49,217 nt of DNA from Minisyncoccota bacterium (GCA_028715395.1 JAQURY010000004.1:1-49217); one strand, 5' to 3'. Shown: positions 30,204 to 39,332, counted from the stretch's first letter. Numbers and translations: made by a program. Notes: generated from the letters alone by a model not told the origin.

Positions 30204-31700
30204 TTAAATTATTAACATCCCTATAATTCCGGTAAGAATCAAATAAATAAGACAGGGAATTATTACTCCTTTTAATACGGCTCTTTCTTGATTTTTTAAT
30301 CCAACAACAGCTTCGGCAGCTAGCATATCTGCTAAGGCAATCATGTTTCCCGCGGCTCCGCCAACCAGCGCTAGCGCTAAAATTTTTGCAGAATTCATAT
30401 TTATGGCCTGGGACGCAAAATTAAGAAAATTACCGAACATCAGATTGGAAACAGTGGCGCTGCCGGTGATAAAGCATCCAAAAGCACTAATAAATGGAGT
30501 CCATAAAGGCAGTAACGTCGTTTCAAAATTTTTCGCTATTAAAGCGATTGAAGATGGAAGCCCGCTTAAGTTTTGACCAGAATTAATCATTAGTTGAACA
30601 ACTATGGAAACGGAGGCGATGACAAAAAGCGGTTCCAAGGCACTTTTAAAAGCGATTTTTACCGATTGAAGAGCAATTTTGTATTTTGTTGCGCTCCAAA
30701 GAAGAGCAACTGGAATACCGGCTAAGATAAAGGCGAATCCGGGGTTGAATAAATTAAATTTATGGCTGATATCTAACGGAATGGAAAAACTTATTGTTCC
30801 GAGCAAAATTTTTCCGAAAATAAGAAGGATAATCAAAAGAGAATATGGAAAGAGTGTTTTAAAAGGAGAAAGGGCAGGTTTCAATTCTTTAGCTTCGTGG
30901 GCGGGAATAATATTTTTAGGAACGAAAATACCAAGTTTAGTTGTCAATAAAACAAGAAGCAATCCTATCACTGAGCCGAGAATGGAAGGAAATTCTTGTC
31001 CAAGGAAAACTGTCAGGGCTGAAGGAATTACAAAAGCGATTCCTGCCCAGATAGCAAAGGGCAGCGCTTCCCAAAACTGTTTTCTTTTGTCAGTTTTGTC
31101 GGCTACCAAAGTTAAGAGCATAAAAATTGGAACTATAAATCCGATGCAATTTATCCAGGCAGATAATTGAGGAATGGACGGATAGTCCAGGCCCGCAAAG
31201 CCTACGCGTATTGGCGTTCCGGCAGCTCCGAAAGCAACGGAGGTGCTGTTTCCTAAAAGAGAAATGATTATTGTTTTAATCGGAGACAAACCAAGTGCAA
31301 TAAGAAGCGGGGCAATGATTACTGCGGCGGTTCCAAAACCGGCGGTGCCTTCCAAGAAGTTTTCAAAGAACCAAGCTAAAATAATCACCTGTATCCTGTA
31401 ATCTTTCGAAAAAGATTCCAGATAATAAGTAATGCTGTCTATAACTTTTAAGTCTTTGAGAATTTCCAAAAAGAATATGGCGCCCAATATGATAATAAAT
31501 ATATCCAAGGCTATAAAAAATCCTTTAGCTGAGGAAACTAAGAGCAGGACGGGGATTATTTTCCAATAAAAAAATGCTAATGCCGCCGTTAAAATCAGTG
31601 TTAATAGAGAAACTTTTAAAAGCGGCATTTTTTTCCAAAGCAGAAGCAGGAGAAATACCACAAAGGGAATGACTGATAAGACGAACGGAAGATTAAGCAT
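30204..31700 (-). CDS. L-lactate permease family transporter
   Basis: FLEGTAGFGTAAVIIAPLLIALGLSP; about 12 TMs. Confidence 0.85.
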   Translation of the reverse strand: MLNLPFVLSVIPFVVFLLLLLWKKMPLLKVSLLTLILTAALAFFYWKIIPVLLLVSSAKGFFIALDIFIIILGAIFFLEILKDLKVIDSITYYLESFSKDYRIQVIILAWFFENFLEGTAGFGTAAVIIAPLLIALGLSPIKTIIISLLGNSTSVAFGAAGTPIRVGFAGLDYPSIPQLSAWINCIGFIVPIFMLLTLVADKTDKRKQFWEALPFAIWAGIAFVIPSALTVFLGQEFPSILGSVIGLLLVLLTTKLGIFVPKNIIPAHEAKELKPALSPFKTLFPYSLLIILLIFGKILLGTISFSIPLDISHKFNLFNPGFAFILAGIPVALLWSATKYKIALQSVKIAFKSALEPLFVIASVSIVVQLMINSGQNLSGLPSSIALIAKNFETTLLPLWTPFISAFGCFITGSATVSNLMFGNFLNFASQAINMNSAKILALALVGGAAGNMIALADMLAAEAVVGLKNQERAVLKGVIIPCLIYLILTGIIGMLII

Positions 31701-31769
31701 TTATAATTTTATTATAGCAATTTTCAATTTTTTTGGCTTTTATCGGAAATTTAGATTACAATACTTGAA

Positions 31770-32744
31770 ATGCTTATAGATGACATAAAAATCAGCGTAA
31801 CCGCGGGAAGCGGAGGAAAAGGGGCGGTGGCTTTTAATAAGAATGTGATGAGTTTGGGTCCGGCGGGCGGAAGCGGAGGAGATGGCGGCAGCGTTTATTG
31901 CGAAGGAGTCGTTGATCTCGGAGCTTTGAGGCAATTTCGCTATAAAAAAGATTTGGTAGCGACCAGGGGACAAGACGGCAGACCGCAATTTGTTGACGGA
32001 AAAGACGGGGAAGATTTGATTTTGAAAGTTCCGGTGGGAACCGTAATCCATAATTTGGAAACCGGTACCGACCAGGAAATTACGGCTATCGGAGAGCGGG
32101 TTATGGTAGCTAAAGGCGGACACGGGGGAAAGGGAAATTTTCTTTTCCGTTCTCCGCGGAATACCAGCCCGGAAAGATTTCAGGAAGGTTTGCCGGGAGA
32201 AAAATTCAATTTGCGGATGGAATTAAAGCTTATCGCCGATGTCGGCTTGATTGGTGTCCCGAATTCCGGAAAATCGAGCTTGATTAACGAACTGACCAAC
32301 GCCAAGAGCAAGGTGGCGAATTATCCTTTTACAACATTAGAGCCGCATTTGGGCGCTTATTATGAATTGATTTTGGCGGATATTCCGGGAATTATTGAGG
32401 GCGCGTCGGGCGGCAAGGGGCTGGGAATAAAGTTTTTGCGCCATGTTGAGCGTACTAAAATATTATTTCATCTGGTTTCGGCCGAATCCGACGATTTGGC
32501 GCGGGATTATAAAATCATAAGAAAAGAGCTTGGTGATTACAATAAAGAATTGTTAAAAAAGAAAGAACATTTATTTCTTTCCAAAAGCGATTCCGTAAGC
32601 GCGGCGGAATTGAAAAAGAAAAAAGCCATTTTGAAAAAATTAAATTCGTCGGTGATTCCGATTTCCATATATGATTTTGACAGCATAGAGAAGGTTAAAA
32701 AGATCCTCAACGGGATTATAAAGAAGAAATACGGGAAGAAATAA
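31770..32744 (+). CDS. obg: GTPase Obg
   Basis: N-terminal Obg Gly-rich fold; G1 GVPNSGKSSLI; G3 ADIPGI. Confidence 0.95.
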   Translation: MLIDDIKISVTAGSGGKGAVAFNKNVMSLGPAGGSGGDGGSVYCEGVVDLGALRQFRYKKDLVATRGQDGRPQFVDGKDGEDLILKVPVGTVIHNLETGTDQEITAIGERVMVAKGGHGGKGNFLFRSPRNTSPERFQEGLPGEKFNLRMELKLIADVGLIGVPNSGKSSLINELTNAKSKVANYPFTTLEPHLGAYYELILADIPGIIEGASGGKGLGIKFLRHVERTKILFHLVSAESDDLARDYKIIRKELGDYNKELLKKKEHLFLSKSDSVSAAELKKKKAILKKLNSSVIPISIYDFDSIEKVKKILNGIIKKKYGKK

Positions 32745-32750
32745 AATAAT

Positions 32751-33125
32751 TTATTTTGATTTTTTAACCCAATTTATAATAAACAGCATTCCTATAAGAA
32801 TGGCCGGACCGGAGAGTATCAAAGAATAGAAAAACATGTACCACTCAAACGGACCCTTTAAGGCGCCACTTATTATCATGGCGATATAAAGCAACCCGGC
32901 CAGAATAAAAACGATGCCTCCGACAATCTCGCGTTTCCACGATATTATCAAAATTGCCAGCAGGATAAATACGGGAATGTTATGCATAAACAGGCCCAGC
33001 AATGTTCCCCAAAAACCGAGTTTCATTTCAAAAATATCCAAAGAAAACATTGCTAAAAAAAGCAGGAATATTATTGATAAGATTCTCGGGGTCCAATATA
33101 CGAATTTGCCGACATTTCCTCTCAT
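32751..33125 (-). CDS. Small 4-TM membrane protein
   Basis: Hydrophobic 124-aa ORF with TM periodicity. Confidence 0.7.
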   Translation of the reverse strand: MRGNVGKFVYWTPRILSIIFLLFLAMFSLDIFEMKLGFWGTLLGLFMHNIPVFILLAILIISWKREIVGGIVFILAGLLYIAMIISGALKGPFEWYMFFYSLILSGPAILIGMLFIINWVKKSK

Positions 33126-33224
33126 ATTGTTAATCTTATCAGAAAATCGTTTTCAGGGATTGTTGCTCTTTATTTTTCCTTTTTTCTGGATTATTATGTA
33201 AATACGTTTGAAAATAGAATAGAT

Positions 33225-33296
33225 TCCGGGATAGCTCAGCGGTAGAGCGGCTCGCTGTTAACGAGATGGTCGCAGGTTCGATCCCTGCTCCCGGAG
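33225..33296 (+). tRNA. tRNA-Asn (anticodon GTT); CCA not encoded
   Basis: TCCGGGA/TCCCGGA acceptor, GCTC/GAGC D stem, CTGTTAA loop, GCAGG-TTCGATC-CCTGC T arm. Pair 27-43 is a G-A mismatch. Confidence 0.95.
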
Positions 33297-33303
33297 CACT
33301 TCG

Positions 33304-33319
33304 TCCGCCAGCTGGCGGA
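33304..33319. repeat. 16-nt perfect palindrome after tRNA-Asn
   Basis: TCCGCCAGCTGGCGGA. Confidence 0.7.
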
Positions 33320-33335
33320 TCAGCAAAAGCCAAAT

Positions 33336-33361
33336 AAAAATCGCCCAATGGGCGGTTTTTT
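33336..33361 (+). terminator. Rho-independent terminator
   Basis: AAAAATCGCCCAATGGGCGGTTTTTT. Confidence 0.85.
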
Positions 33362-33375
33362 GTTATGATAAACAC

Positions 33376-34263
33376 ATGAATAAAAAAATAATTTTAAGGG
33401 TAATTACAGTTTTAATAATAGCCGGTGTGGGAATTGCTTTATATTTTTTTAATAATAAAAACCAAGCCATAAATGAATCCAATAATCATAGAAATTTCAC
33501 TTATGTAAATGAGGAAAGCGGATATTCATTTGAATATCCGGAAGAATGGAACGCGATAACCAATAAATATAATTCCAATAACGCTTTATTCGGGCCGGGG
33601 GCCACAAATGAAAGCGGCTATGGCGGAGTGGAATTTATTGGGACTCTTTCGTCCGGCCAATCATTAAAGGATTTTGTAAAAGAATTTAATTCTGGGGTGG
33701 AGTCGGGTTCTGTTTCCGAAACGGAAACAACTATAAACGGACAAAACGCCATAGTCAGCACATTGCCGAAAGCGTCAATGGAATCCACGGAAACAAAAAG
33801 CGTCAGTTTTGAAAAAGGCGGCAGGGTATTCAATATGTATTTGATGTATAAAACCGATTTCGTAAAATATCCGGAGGACGAACAAAGATTGGCTATTTTT
33901 AATCAAATGATTTCCACTTTTAAGATTTTTGATTTGCCTTCAATCAAAGTTTTATCTCCGAACGGGGGAGAAAGTTGGACAAAGGGACAAAAAGTGAAAA
34001 TAACTTGGAGTGCGCCGGATTTGGTGAAAAACGTGAATATAAGGTTGGAAGTTTCCGGAAATCCGGATAGTCAGAATTTCAATGCCGCGATTGTTTCAAA
34101 TGTTCCGAATACGGGCGGTTATGAATGGACGGTAAAGGAATTATATGCGGAAGTATGGGGAATAACGGATTTGCCGGCATCGGATAAATATTTTGTTATT
34201 ATTGAAGATAGCGAAAAGAACAATATATACGATAAAAGCGATACCACTTTTAGTATTCAATAA
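33376..34263 (+). CDS. Membrane-anchored protein with PsbP-like region and C-terminal Ig-like (Ser-Thr-rich/Kre9-type) domain
   Basis: N-terminal TM; GYSFEYPEEWN; VLSPNGGESWTKGQKVKITWSA. Confidence 0.6.
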   Translation: MNKKIILRVITVLIIAGVGIALYFFNNKNQAINESNNHRNFTYVNEESGYSFEYPEEWNAITNKYNSNNALFGPGATNESGYGGVEFIGTLSSGQSLKDFVKEFNSGVESGSVSETETTINGQNAIVSTLPKASMESTETKSVSFEKGGRVFNMYLMYKTDFVKYPEDEQRLAIFNQMISTFKIFDLPSIKVLSPNGGESWTKGQKVKITWSAPDLVKNVNIRLEVSGNPDSQNFNAAIVSNVPNTGGYEWTVKELYAEVWGITDLPASDKYFVIIEDSEKNNIYDKSDTTFSIQ

Positions 34264-34319
34264 ATAAGCAATTTTTCTGCTATAATTAAAACAGGTCGCA
34301 AAATTAAAAAATAAAACAC

Positions 34320-34718
34320 ATGAAAGGATTTAATACAAACATAGAAAAAGATACTCTGGAAAATAATAATTTCCGGAAGGTGCTTTATACGGGCAAGCAT
34401 AGCCAGCTGGTTTTAATGAGCTTAAAGCCGAAAGAAGAAATCGGAATGGAAATTCATAATGATAATGACCAATTTTTCCGTTTCGAGGCGGGTCAGGGAA
34501 AATGTATTATTGATGGAAATGAATACGCATTAAGCAACGGCTCGGTTATTATCGTGCCGGCGGGAGCGCAGCACAATATCATTAATGTTTCTGATACTGA
34601 GGATTTGAAGCTTTATACTATTTATTCTCCGGCGCATCATCAGGACGGAGTTGTCCGTGCAACCAAAGCGGAAGCCGAAGCGAATAGTCCGGAATTTGAC
34701 GGGAAGACTACGGAATAA
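34320..34718 (+). CDS. Cupin-domain protein
   Basis: EIGMEIHNDNDQFFRFEAGQGKCIIDG, VIIVPAGAQHNIIN. Confidence 0.88.
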   Translation: MKGFNTNIEKDTLENNNFRKVLYTGKHSQLVLMSLKPKEEIGMEIHNDNDQFFRFEAGQGKCIIDGNEYALSNGSVIIVPAGAQHNIINVSDTEDLKLYTIYSPAHHQDGVVRATKAEAEANSPEFDGKTTE

Positions 34719-34733
34719 GAAAATTCGATTAAA

Positions 34734-34767
34734 TAAAAATCGCCGACAAGGGCGGTTTTTATTTTTT
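34734..34767 (+). terminator. Rho-independent terminator
   Basis: AAAAATCGCCgacaagGGCGGTTTTTATTTTTT. Confidence 0.75.
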
Positions 34768-34791
34768 GGAAATAAGCATAAAATGACATTT

Positions 34792-35334
34792 ATGAAGCCC
34801 AAAATACTTATTCATACTTGCTGCGCGGTCTGCGGGGCTTATTTGACCGAGATTTTTAAGGAAAATTACGAGCCGGTGATTTTATTTTATAATCCGAATA
34901 TTTATCCGAAAGAGGAATATGAAAAAAGAAAGGAATCGGCGGTAAAATTGGCGGAGATTTACGGCGTGGAATTTATTGAAGGAGAATATGACGATAAAAA
35001 TTGGGCGGAGAAAATAAAGGGATTGGAGGGAGAAAAGGAGGGCGGTAAAAGATGTCCGGTTTGTTTTGAAATTCGTTTGGCGAAAACGGCCGAGGGGGCG
35101 AAGCGCAATGATATAAAATATTTTTCAACGACACTGGCGGCAAGCCCATACAAGAACGAAAAGCTGATAAATGAAATCGGGCAACGAATTGCCAAAGAAA
35201 ACGATCTTGAATTTATAAAGATTGATTTTGCCGATAAAAAGGATATTTGGGATAAAAGCCGGAAGCTGGCTAAGGATTTTAATTTTTACCATCAAAATTA
35301 TTGCGGATGCGCTTATTCAATATGGAAAAAATAA
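34792..35334 (+). CDS. queH: Epoxyqueuosine reductase QueH (DUF208)
   Basis: HTCCAVCGAY, FYNPNIYPKEEYEKR, CPVCFEIRL, YCGC. Start MKPKIL chosen; the tracked ORF over-extends into the cupin gene and terminator. Confidence 0.88.
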   Translation: MKPKILIHTCCAVCGAYLTEIFKENYEPVILFYNPNIYPKEEYEKRKESAVKLAEIYGVEFIEGEYDDKNWAEKIKGLEGEKEGGKRCPVCFEIRLAKTAEGAKRNDIKYFSTTLAASPYKNEKLINEIGQRIAKENDLEFIKIDFADKKDIWDKSRKLAKDFNFYHQNYCGCAYSIWKK

Positions 35335-36095
35335 ATTTGGAACAAAAAATAGATTTTATTATTCGCGATAAATATTCCGGAAAGCCAAATAGAAAATTAT
35401 TGGCGGATGTTAAGCGTTTAAAATCCGGTGAGCCGTTAGACTATATAATCGGCTGGACGCCGTTTTTGAATTGCAAAATAGATTTATCGCAGAAGCCGTT
35501 AATTCCTCGGTCGGAGACGGAGTTTTGGACGGAGGCGGCGGTTAAAGAAATTTCCGCCGGCAAATGGCCGAAAAAAATAAAAGTTCTGGATATTTTTTCG
35601 GGGTCAGGATGTGTTGGGATTGCTATTCTAAAAGCTTGCCCTGAGCTTGTCGAACGGGTTGATTTTAGCGAAACAGACCCGAAGCTGGTAAAACAGATAA
35701 AAATAAATCTTAAGCTGAATAAAATTTCTCCGAAAAGATACAGGATTATGAGATCGGATATTTTTAAGAACGTTAGGGAAACCTATGATTTTATTTTGGC
35801 AAATCCTCCGTATGTTGCGGGAAATAGGATTAGCCGAAAGGTCATAAAATATGAACCAAAAAAAGCGCTTTGGGGAGGGAAAAAAGGAATGGAAATTATT
35901 AAAAATTTTTTGAAACAAGCGCCAGAACACTTGAGGTTAGGAGGTCACATTTACATGGAATTCAGTCCGGAACAGAAGCGAGCCATAGCCAAGCTTATTA
36001 AGACGCTAGGAAGAGGGTGGAAGGAGACTTTTCATAAGGACCAGAGCCGCCGATGGCGGTGGGTAGCAGTAAAGCGTGACCAGGGGTTGTTATAA
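35322..36095 (+). CDS. prmC: Release factor glutamine methyltransferase (HemK/PrmC), shortened N-terminal domain
   Basis: VLDIFSGSGCVGIAIL, NPPYV, GEPLDYIIGWTPF; start overlaps queH. Confidence 0.88.
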   Translation: MEKINLEQKIDFIIRDKYSGKPNRKLLADVKRLKSGEPLDYIIGWTPFLNCKIDLSQKPLIPRSETEFWTEAAVKEISAGKWPKKIKVLDIFSGSGCVGIAILKACPELVERVDFSETDPKLVKQIKINLKLNKISPKRYRIMRSDIFKNVRETYDFILANPPYVAGNRISRKVIKYEPKKALWGGKKGMEIIKNFLKQAPEHLRLGGHIYMEFSPEQKRAIAKLIKTLGRGWKETFHKDQSRRWRWVAVKRDQGLL

Positions 36096-36131
36096 TTAGT
36101 GTAAAGGTCGCCAACAATCTTAAATAGTAAT

Positions 36132-36209
36132 ATGGCAAAAAAGAAAAAAGTCGCGAAAAAGGGCCGTAAGTGCTGTCGAAGCTGTGGCAAGAAAAAGTGC
36201 ACTTGCTAA
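36132..36209 (+). CDS. 25-aa Lys/Cys-rich microprotein MAKKKKVAKKGRKCCRSCGKKKCTC
   Basis: Short ORF with a TATAAT about 40 nt upstream and a strong terminator 10 nt downstream; not in ORF track. Confidence 0.6.
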   Translation: MAKKKKVAKKGRKCCRSCGKKKCTC

Positions 36210-36218
36210 GTCGCAAAA

Positions 36219-36250
36219 ATAATCCCCGATAAAGTCGGGGATTATTTTTT
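36219..36250 (+). terminator. Rho-independent terminator
   Basis: AATAATCCCCGATAAAGTCGGGGATTATTTTTT. Confidence 0.88.
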
Positions 36251-36283
36251 AATTCATATTGATGGGCGTGATATAATAAGCAT

Positions 36284-36415
36284 ATGAAGAATAATTCTTT
36301 TAAAAAATCGCAAACAGGTTCCAAGAGACCGACGAGAGCATGGAATCTTGCTTCAAGGATGGAGTATAAATTTGAGAAGATGAGAAACAAAAAGAGCAAG
36401 GCCAGCCATGATTAA
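36284..36415 (+). CDS. 43-aa basic small protein overlapping the next gene
   Basis: MKNNSFKKSQTGSKRPTRAWNLASRMEYKFEKMRNKKSKASHD; TATAAT 6 nt before ATG. Confidence 0.55.
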   Translation: MKNNSFKKSQTGSKRPTRAWNLASRMEYKFEKMRNKKSKASHD

Positions 36416-37739
36416 AAATAAAAAAGAAAATTATTCATGGGTAGTTGGGGTAGATATGGGTTATGGGCATCAGAGGACGGCATATCCGTTAAGGGAATTG
36501 GCTCTGGGCGGAAGAGTTATAAATGCCAATCATTATTCGGGAATTTCGGAAAAAGACAGAAGAATTTGGAAAAATATCAGAGTAGTTTATGAGTTTCTTT
36601 CCAATTTCAAAAAAATTCCATTTATAGGAGAGGCGCTTTTTGCCTTTTTTGATAAATTCCAGAAGATTATGGATTTTTATCCGAAAAGGGATTTATCGGC
36701 TTCTAATTTTCAGCTGGGACCGCTGATGTTTTTGGTCAGAAAAGGATGGGGAAAACATCTGATTGAAAAAATAATTTTAGACATGAAGGGATCGGGCGGG
36801 AAGCCAAGGCCTTTCATAAGCACTTTTTTCATGCCGGCTTTCATGGCCGAACAATTCAATTATCCCGGAGAGATATTTTGCGTGATTTGCGATGCGGATG
36901 TTTCCAGGACATGGGTTGCTCTTGACCCTTATAAAAGCAAAATAAAATATTTTGCTCCTACGCAAAGAGTGGTTGAAAGATTGCAGCTTTACGGAGTGAA
37001 TAAAGAAAAGATTTTTTTGACCGGTTATCCTTTGCCTCTGGAAAATATCGGTTCCGAAAAGATGGAAATTCTAAAAAATGATTTAAGAAACAGGATTAAA
37101 AATCTTGATTTCAACGGGGTATATTCAAAACAGTATGGGACTCTGATTAAAAAATATCTTGGTAAGTTGCCCCAGAAATCCGACCATCCTCTAACAATAA
37201 TGTTTTCCGTGGGTGGAGCCGGCGCACAAAGGGAAATGGGAGTTAAAATCCTTAAAAGCCTAGCTTCCAAGATAAAGGAGGAAAAATTGAGGATTATTTT
37301 GTCAGCGGGAACAAAAAGCTATATCAGAGAATATTTTATTAAAAATATAGAAAAAATCGGATTAGCGGGGTATATAAACGGTCATATAAAAATAATTTCC
37401 GCCGATAGTACAGAGGAATATTTTAAACAGTTTAATGAGGCGCTTAGAACGACGGATATTTTATGGACCAAGCCGAGCGAACTTTCTTTTTATACGGCGC
37501 TGGGACTACCCATAATTATTTCGCCGACAGTGGGATCTCAGGAAGATTTCAACCGGGAATGGCTCTTGAAATTGGGTTCAGCCGTGCCGCAGGAGAAGCT
37601 GAAATATACCGACCAGTGGCTTTGTGATCTTTTGAATAGCGGCTGGTTTGCCGAAGCGGCGATGCAAGGATTTATAGAGGGGGAGAAAAAGGGAGTTTTT
37701 AACATTAAAAAAATAATTTCCGGGAAAAATATAAAGTGA
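36408..37739 (+). CDS. GT-B-like glycosyltransferase (MurG/MGDG-synthase-like)
   Basis: DMGYGHQRTAYPL, MFSVGGAGAQREMG, TDILWTKPSELSFYTALGLPIIISPTVGSQE. Confidence 0.6.
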   Translation: MIKNKKENYSWVVGVDMGYGHQRTAYPLRELALGGRVINANHYSGISEKDRRIWKNIRVVYEFLSNFKKIPFIGEALFAFFDKFQKIMDFYPKRDLSASNFQLGPLMFLVRKGWGKHLIEKIILDMKGSGGKPRPFISTFFMPAFMAEQFNYPGEIFCVICDADVSRTWVALDPYKSKIKYFAPTQRVVERLQLYGVNKEKIFLTGYPLPLENIGSEKMEILKNDLRNRIKNLDFNGVYSKQYGTLIKKYLGKLPQKSDHPLTIMFSVGGAGAQREMGVKILKSLASKIKEEKLRIILSAGTKSYIREYFIKNIEKIGLAGYINGHIKIISADSTEEYFKQFNEALRTTDILWTKPSELSFYTALGLPIIISPTVGSQEDFNREWLLKLGSAVPQEKLKYTDQWLCDLLNSGWFAEAAMQGFIEGEKKGVFNIKKIISGKNIK

Positions 37740-38746
37740 GAAAAATTTTGATGACAATTTTATTTTCAGTTTTGATTTTGATTGTTGCTGCCGTCGGATA
37801 CTTTTTTATCGGAAGGGCAAAGCCGTCGGAAAAAATAATCTGGGGGGTGAATTTTTCTAAATCGCAAGCGTCTTTATTGGGGCTTGATTGGAAAAAAACA
37901 TATTTGGCGCTTCTTGATGATTTGAAATTCAAGCAAGTTAAAATTTCCGCCGAATGGAATCTGATAGAAACAGAGGAGGGGGAATATGATTTTAAAGATT
38001 TTGATTGGCAGATAAAGGAAGCGGAGAAAAGAGGAGTTGAAGTTTTTTTGGTGACAGGGCTTAAAACCACCCGCTGGCCGGAGTGTCATGTTCCGGAATG
38101 GGCGAAAAAATTAAGCTGGGAAGAGAAAGAAGAAAAGGCGCTGGCTTTAACGAAAGAGGTGGTGATGCATTACAAAGATTCGCCGGCTATCAAATATTGG
38201 CAGGCGGAAAACGAGCCATTTTTCCCGTTCGGAGAATGTCCCGCCATTTTGCCGGTGGGGTTTGTGAAAGAAGAAGTGGCGCTTATAAAATCAATCGATA
38301 ATAGCAGGCCGGTGGCTATTTCCGACAGCGGAGAGGGTTCTTTGTGGCTGTTGCCGGCGGGCATTGGAGATTTAGTCTCATCGACTTTATACAGAAGAAT
38401 CTGGGTCCCGCAGCTGGGATTTTACAAATTTTATCTGACTTTTCCCCATCCTAAAGTTTTTTATTACAGAAGAATTTTAATGGTGGAAAAATTATTTGAT
38501 AAAAAGGTTATTTGCGGAGAACTTCAGGCCGAGCCGTGGTGCAAAAATCAGCTTCAGGATTGTACGATTGAAGAACAAAATAAAACCATGAGCCCTGAAC
38601 ATTTAAGGAAAAACATTGAATTTGCCAAAAACACGGGATTTGACGAAATATATTTATGGGGAAGCGAGTGGTGGTATTGGCTGAAAGAGAAGCAAAATAA
38701 TCCGGAAATATGGAATGAAATTAAAGATTTAATAAAAAAGAGCTGA
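37736..38746 (+). CDS. Membrane-anchored GH-A-clan (TIM-barrel) glycosidase-like protein
   Basis: N-terminal TM; QVKISAEWNLIETEEGEYDF, YWQAENEPF, candidate nucleophile region VICGELQAEPW. Confidence 0.65.
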   Translation: MRKILMTILFSVLILIVAAVGYFFIGRAKPSEKIIWGVNFSKSQASLLGLDWKKTYLALLDDLKFKQVKISAEWNLIETEEGEYDFKDFDWQIKEAEKRGVEVFLVTGLKTTRWPECHVPEWAKKLSWEEKEEKALALTKEVVMHYKDSPAIKYWQAENEPFFPFGECPAILPVGFVKEEVALIKSIDNSRPVAISDSGEGSLWLLPAGIGDLVSSTLYRRIWVPQLGFYKFYLTFPHPKVFYYRRILMVEKLFDKKVICGELQAEPWCKNQLQDCTIEEQNKTMSPEHLRKNIEFAKNTGFDEIYLWGSEWWYWLKEKQNNPEIWNEIKDLIKKS

Positions 38747-38771
38747 TTGATATGAATCAGCTCTTTTCTTT
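38735..38771. terminator. Bidirectional terminator overlapping both stop codons
   Basis: AAAAGAGCTGATT gatatg AATCAGCTCTTTT. Confidence 0.85.
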
Positions 38772-39332
38772 TAATTTGTCTCTGTCTAGCGCGTCCAGAA
38801 CGCTTTTTAGGCGGTCGGCCGAAAAATAATCATCGTCGCATAACAACCCCTTCAAGTTCATCACTTGAGGAGGAGGAGTTTTATATCCTTCTTTTCTCCA
38901 GATGCGCGCGAGCAAGTCATTCGGACTTTTAAACTTCGGTTTGATGTAGCCAAGCACGCCGTTGTCGGAGGCTCCGAACAGGCCGGTTTCTTTGTCTTTG
39001 AATATACAGATGAAGTGGCAATAGAAATCTTCCCTTACGATGTCCAGGCTTACAACAAATGGCTCATAGCCGTCATCTGCAATAAGAAAAGCGATGGCTC
39101 TGGCTGCGAAGGCGCAAAAAGATTCTGGACCGTAAAATACTTCCATGAATTTTTGCGCTTCCAGCGGAGTTTGGATTTTCTTTTTCAGATCGGCGGCAGA
39201 AAGCCCCTGATAGTCATTTCTGACTTTTGTTTCCGGCAGCTTTTTTACAAGCAGGGAAACAGATATGCTTATGGAAAAAGCTGTTATTACGGCTACTATC
39301 ACGTAGAATATCCGGTTTATCACTTTTATCAC
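38757..39332 (-). CDS. Unknown membrane-anchored protein
   Basis: Coherent ORF with N-terminal TM, canonical promoter and SD-like AAGGGGGTGAT; start uncertain (two GTGs in frame, 9 nt apart). Confidence 0.65.
   Translation of the reverse strand: MIKVINRIFYVIVAVITAFSISISVSLLVKKLPETKVRNDYQGLSAADLKKKIQTPLEAQKFMEVFYGPESFCAFAARAIAFLIADDGYEPFVVSLDIVREDFYCHFICIFKDKETGLFGASDNGVLGYIKPKFKSPNDLLARIWRKEGYKTPPPQVMNLKGLLCDDDYFSADRLKSVLDALDRDKLKEKS

Noticed and set aside
33139-33375. Minus-strand ORF containing GAGIEPATISLTASRSTAELSR
   Set aside because: It is antisense to tRNA-Asn; this peptide type is a classic spurious translation of tRNA genes.
34651-34791. Extended N-terminus of the QueH ORF (MSVQPKRKPKRIV...)
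   Set aside because: Overlaps the cupin gene and a terminator; QueH similarity begins at MKPKILIHTCC, where a TAAAAT is 7 nt upstream.
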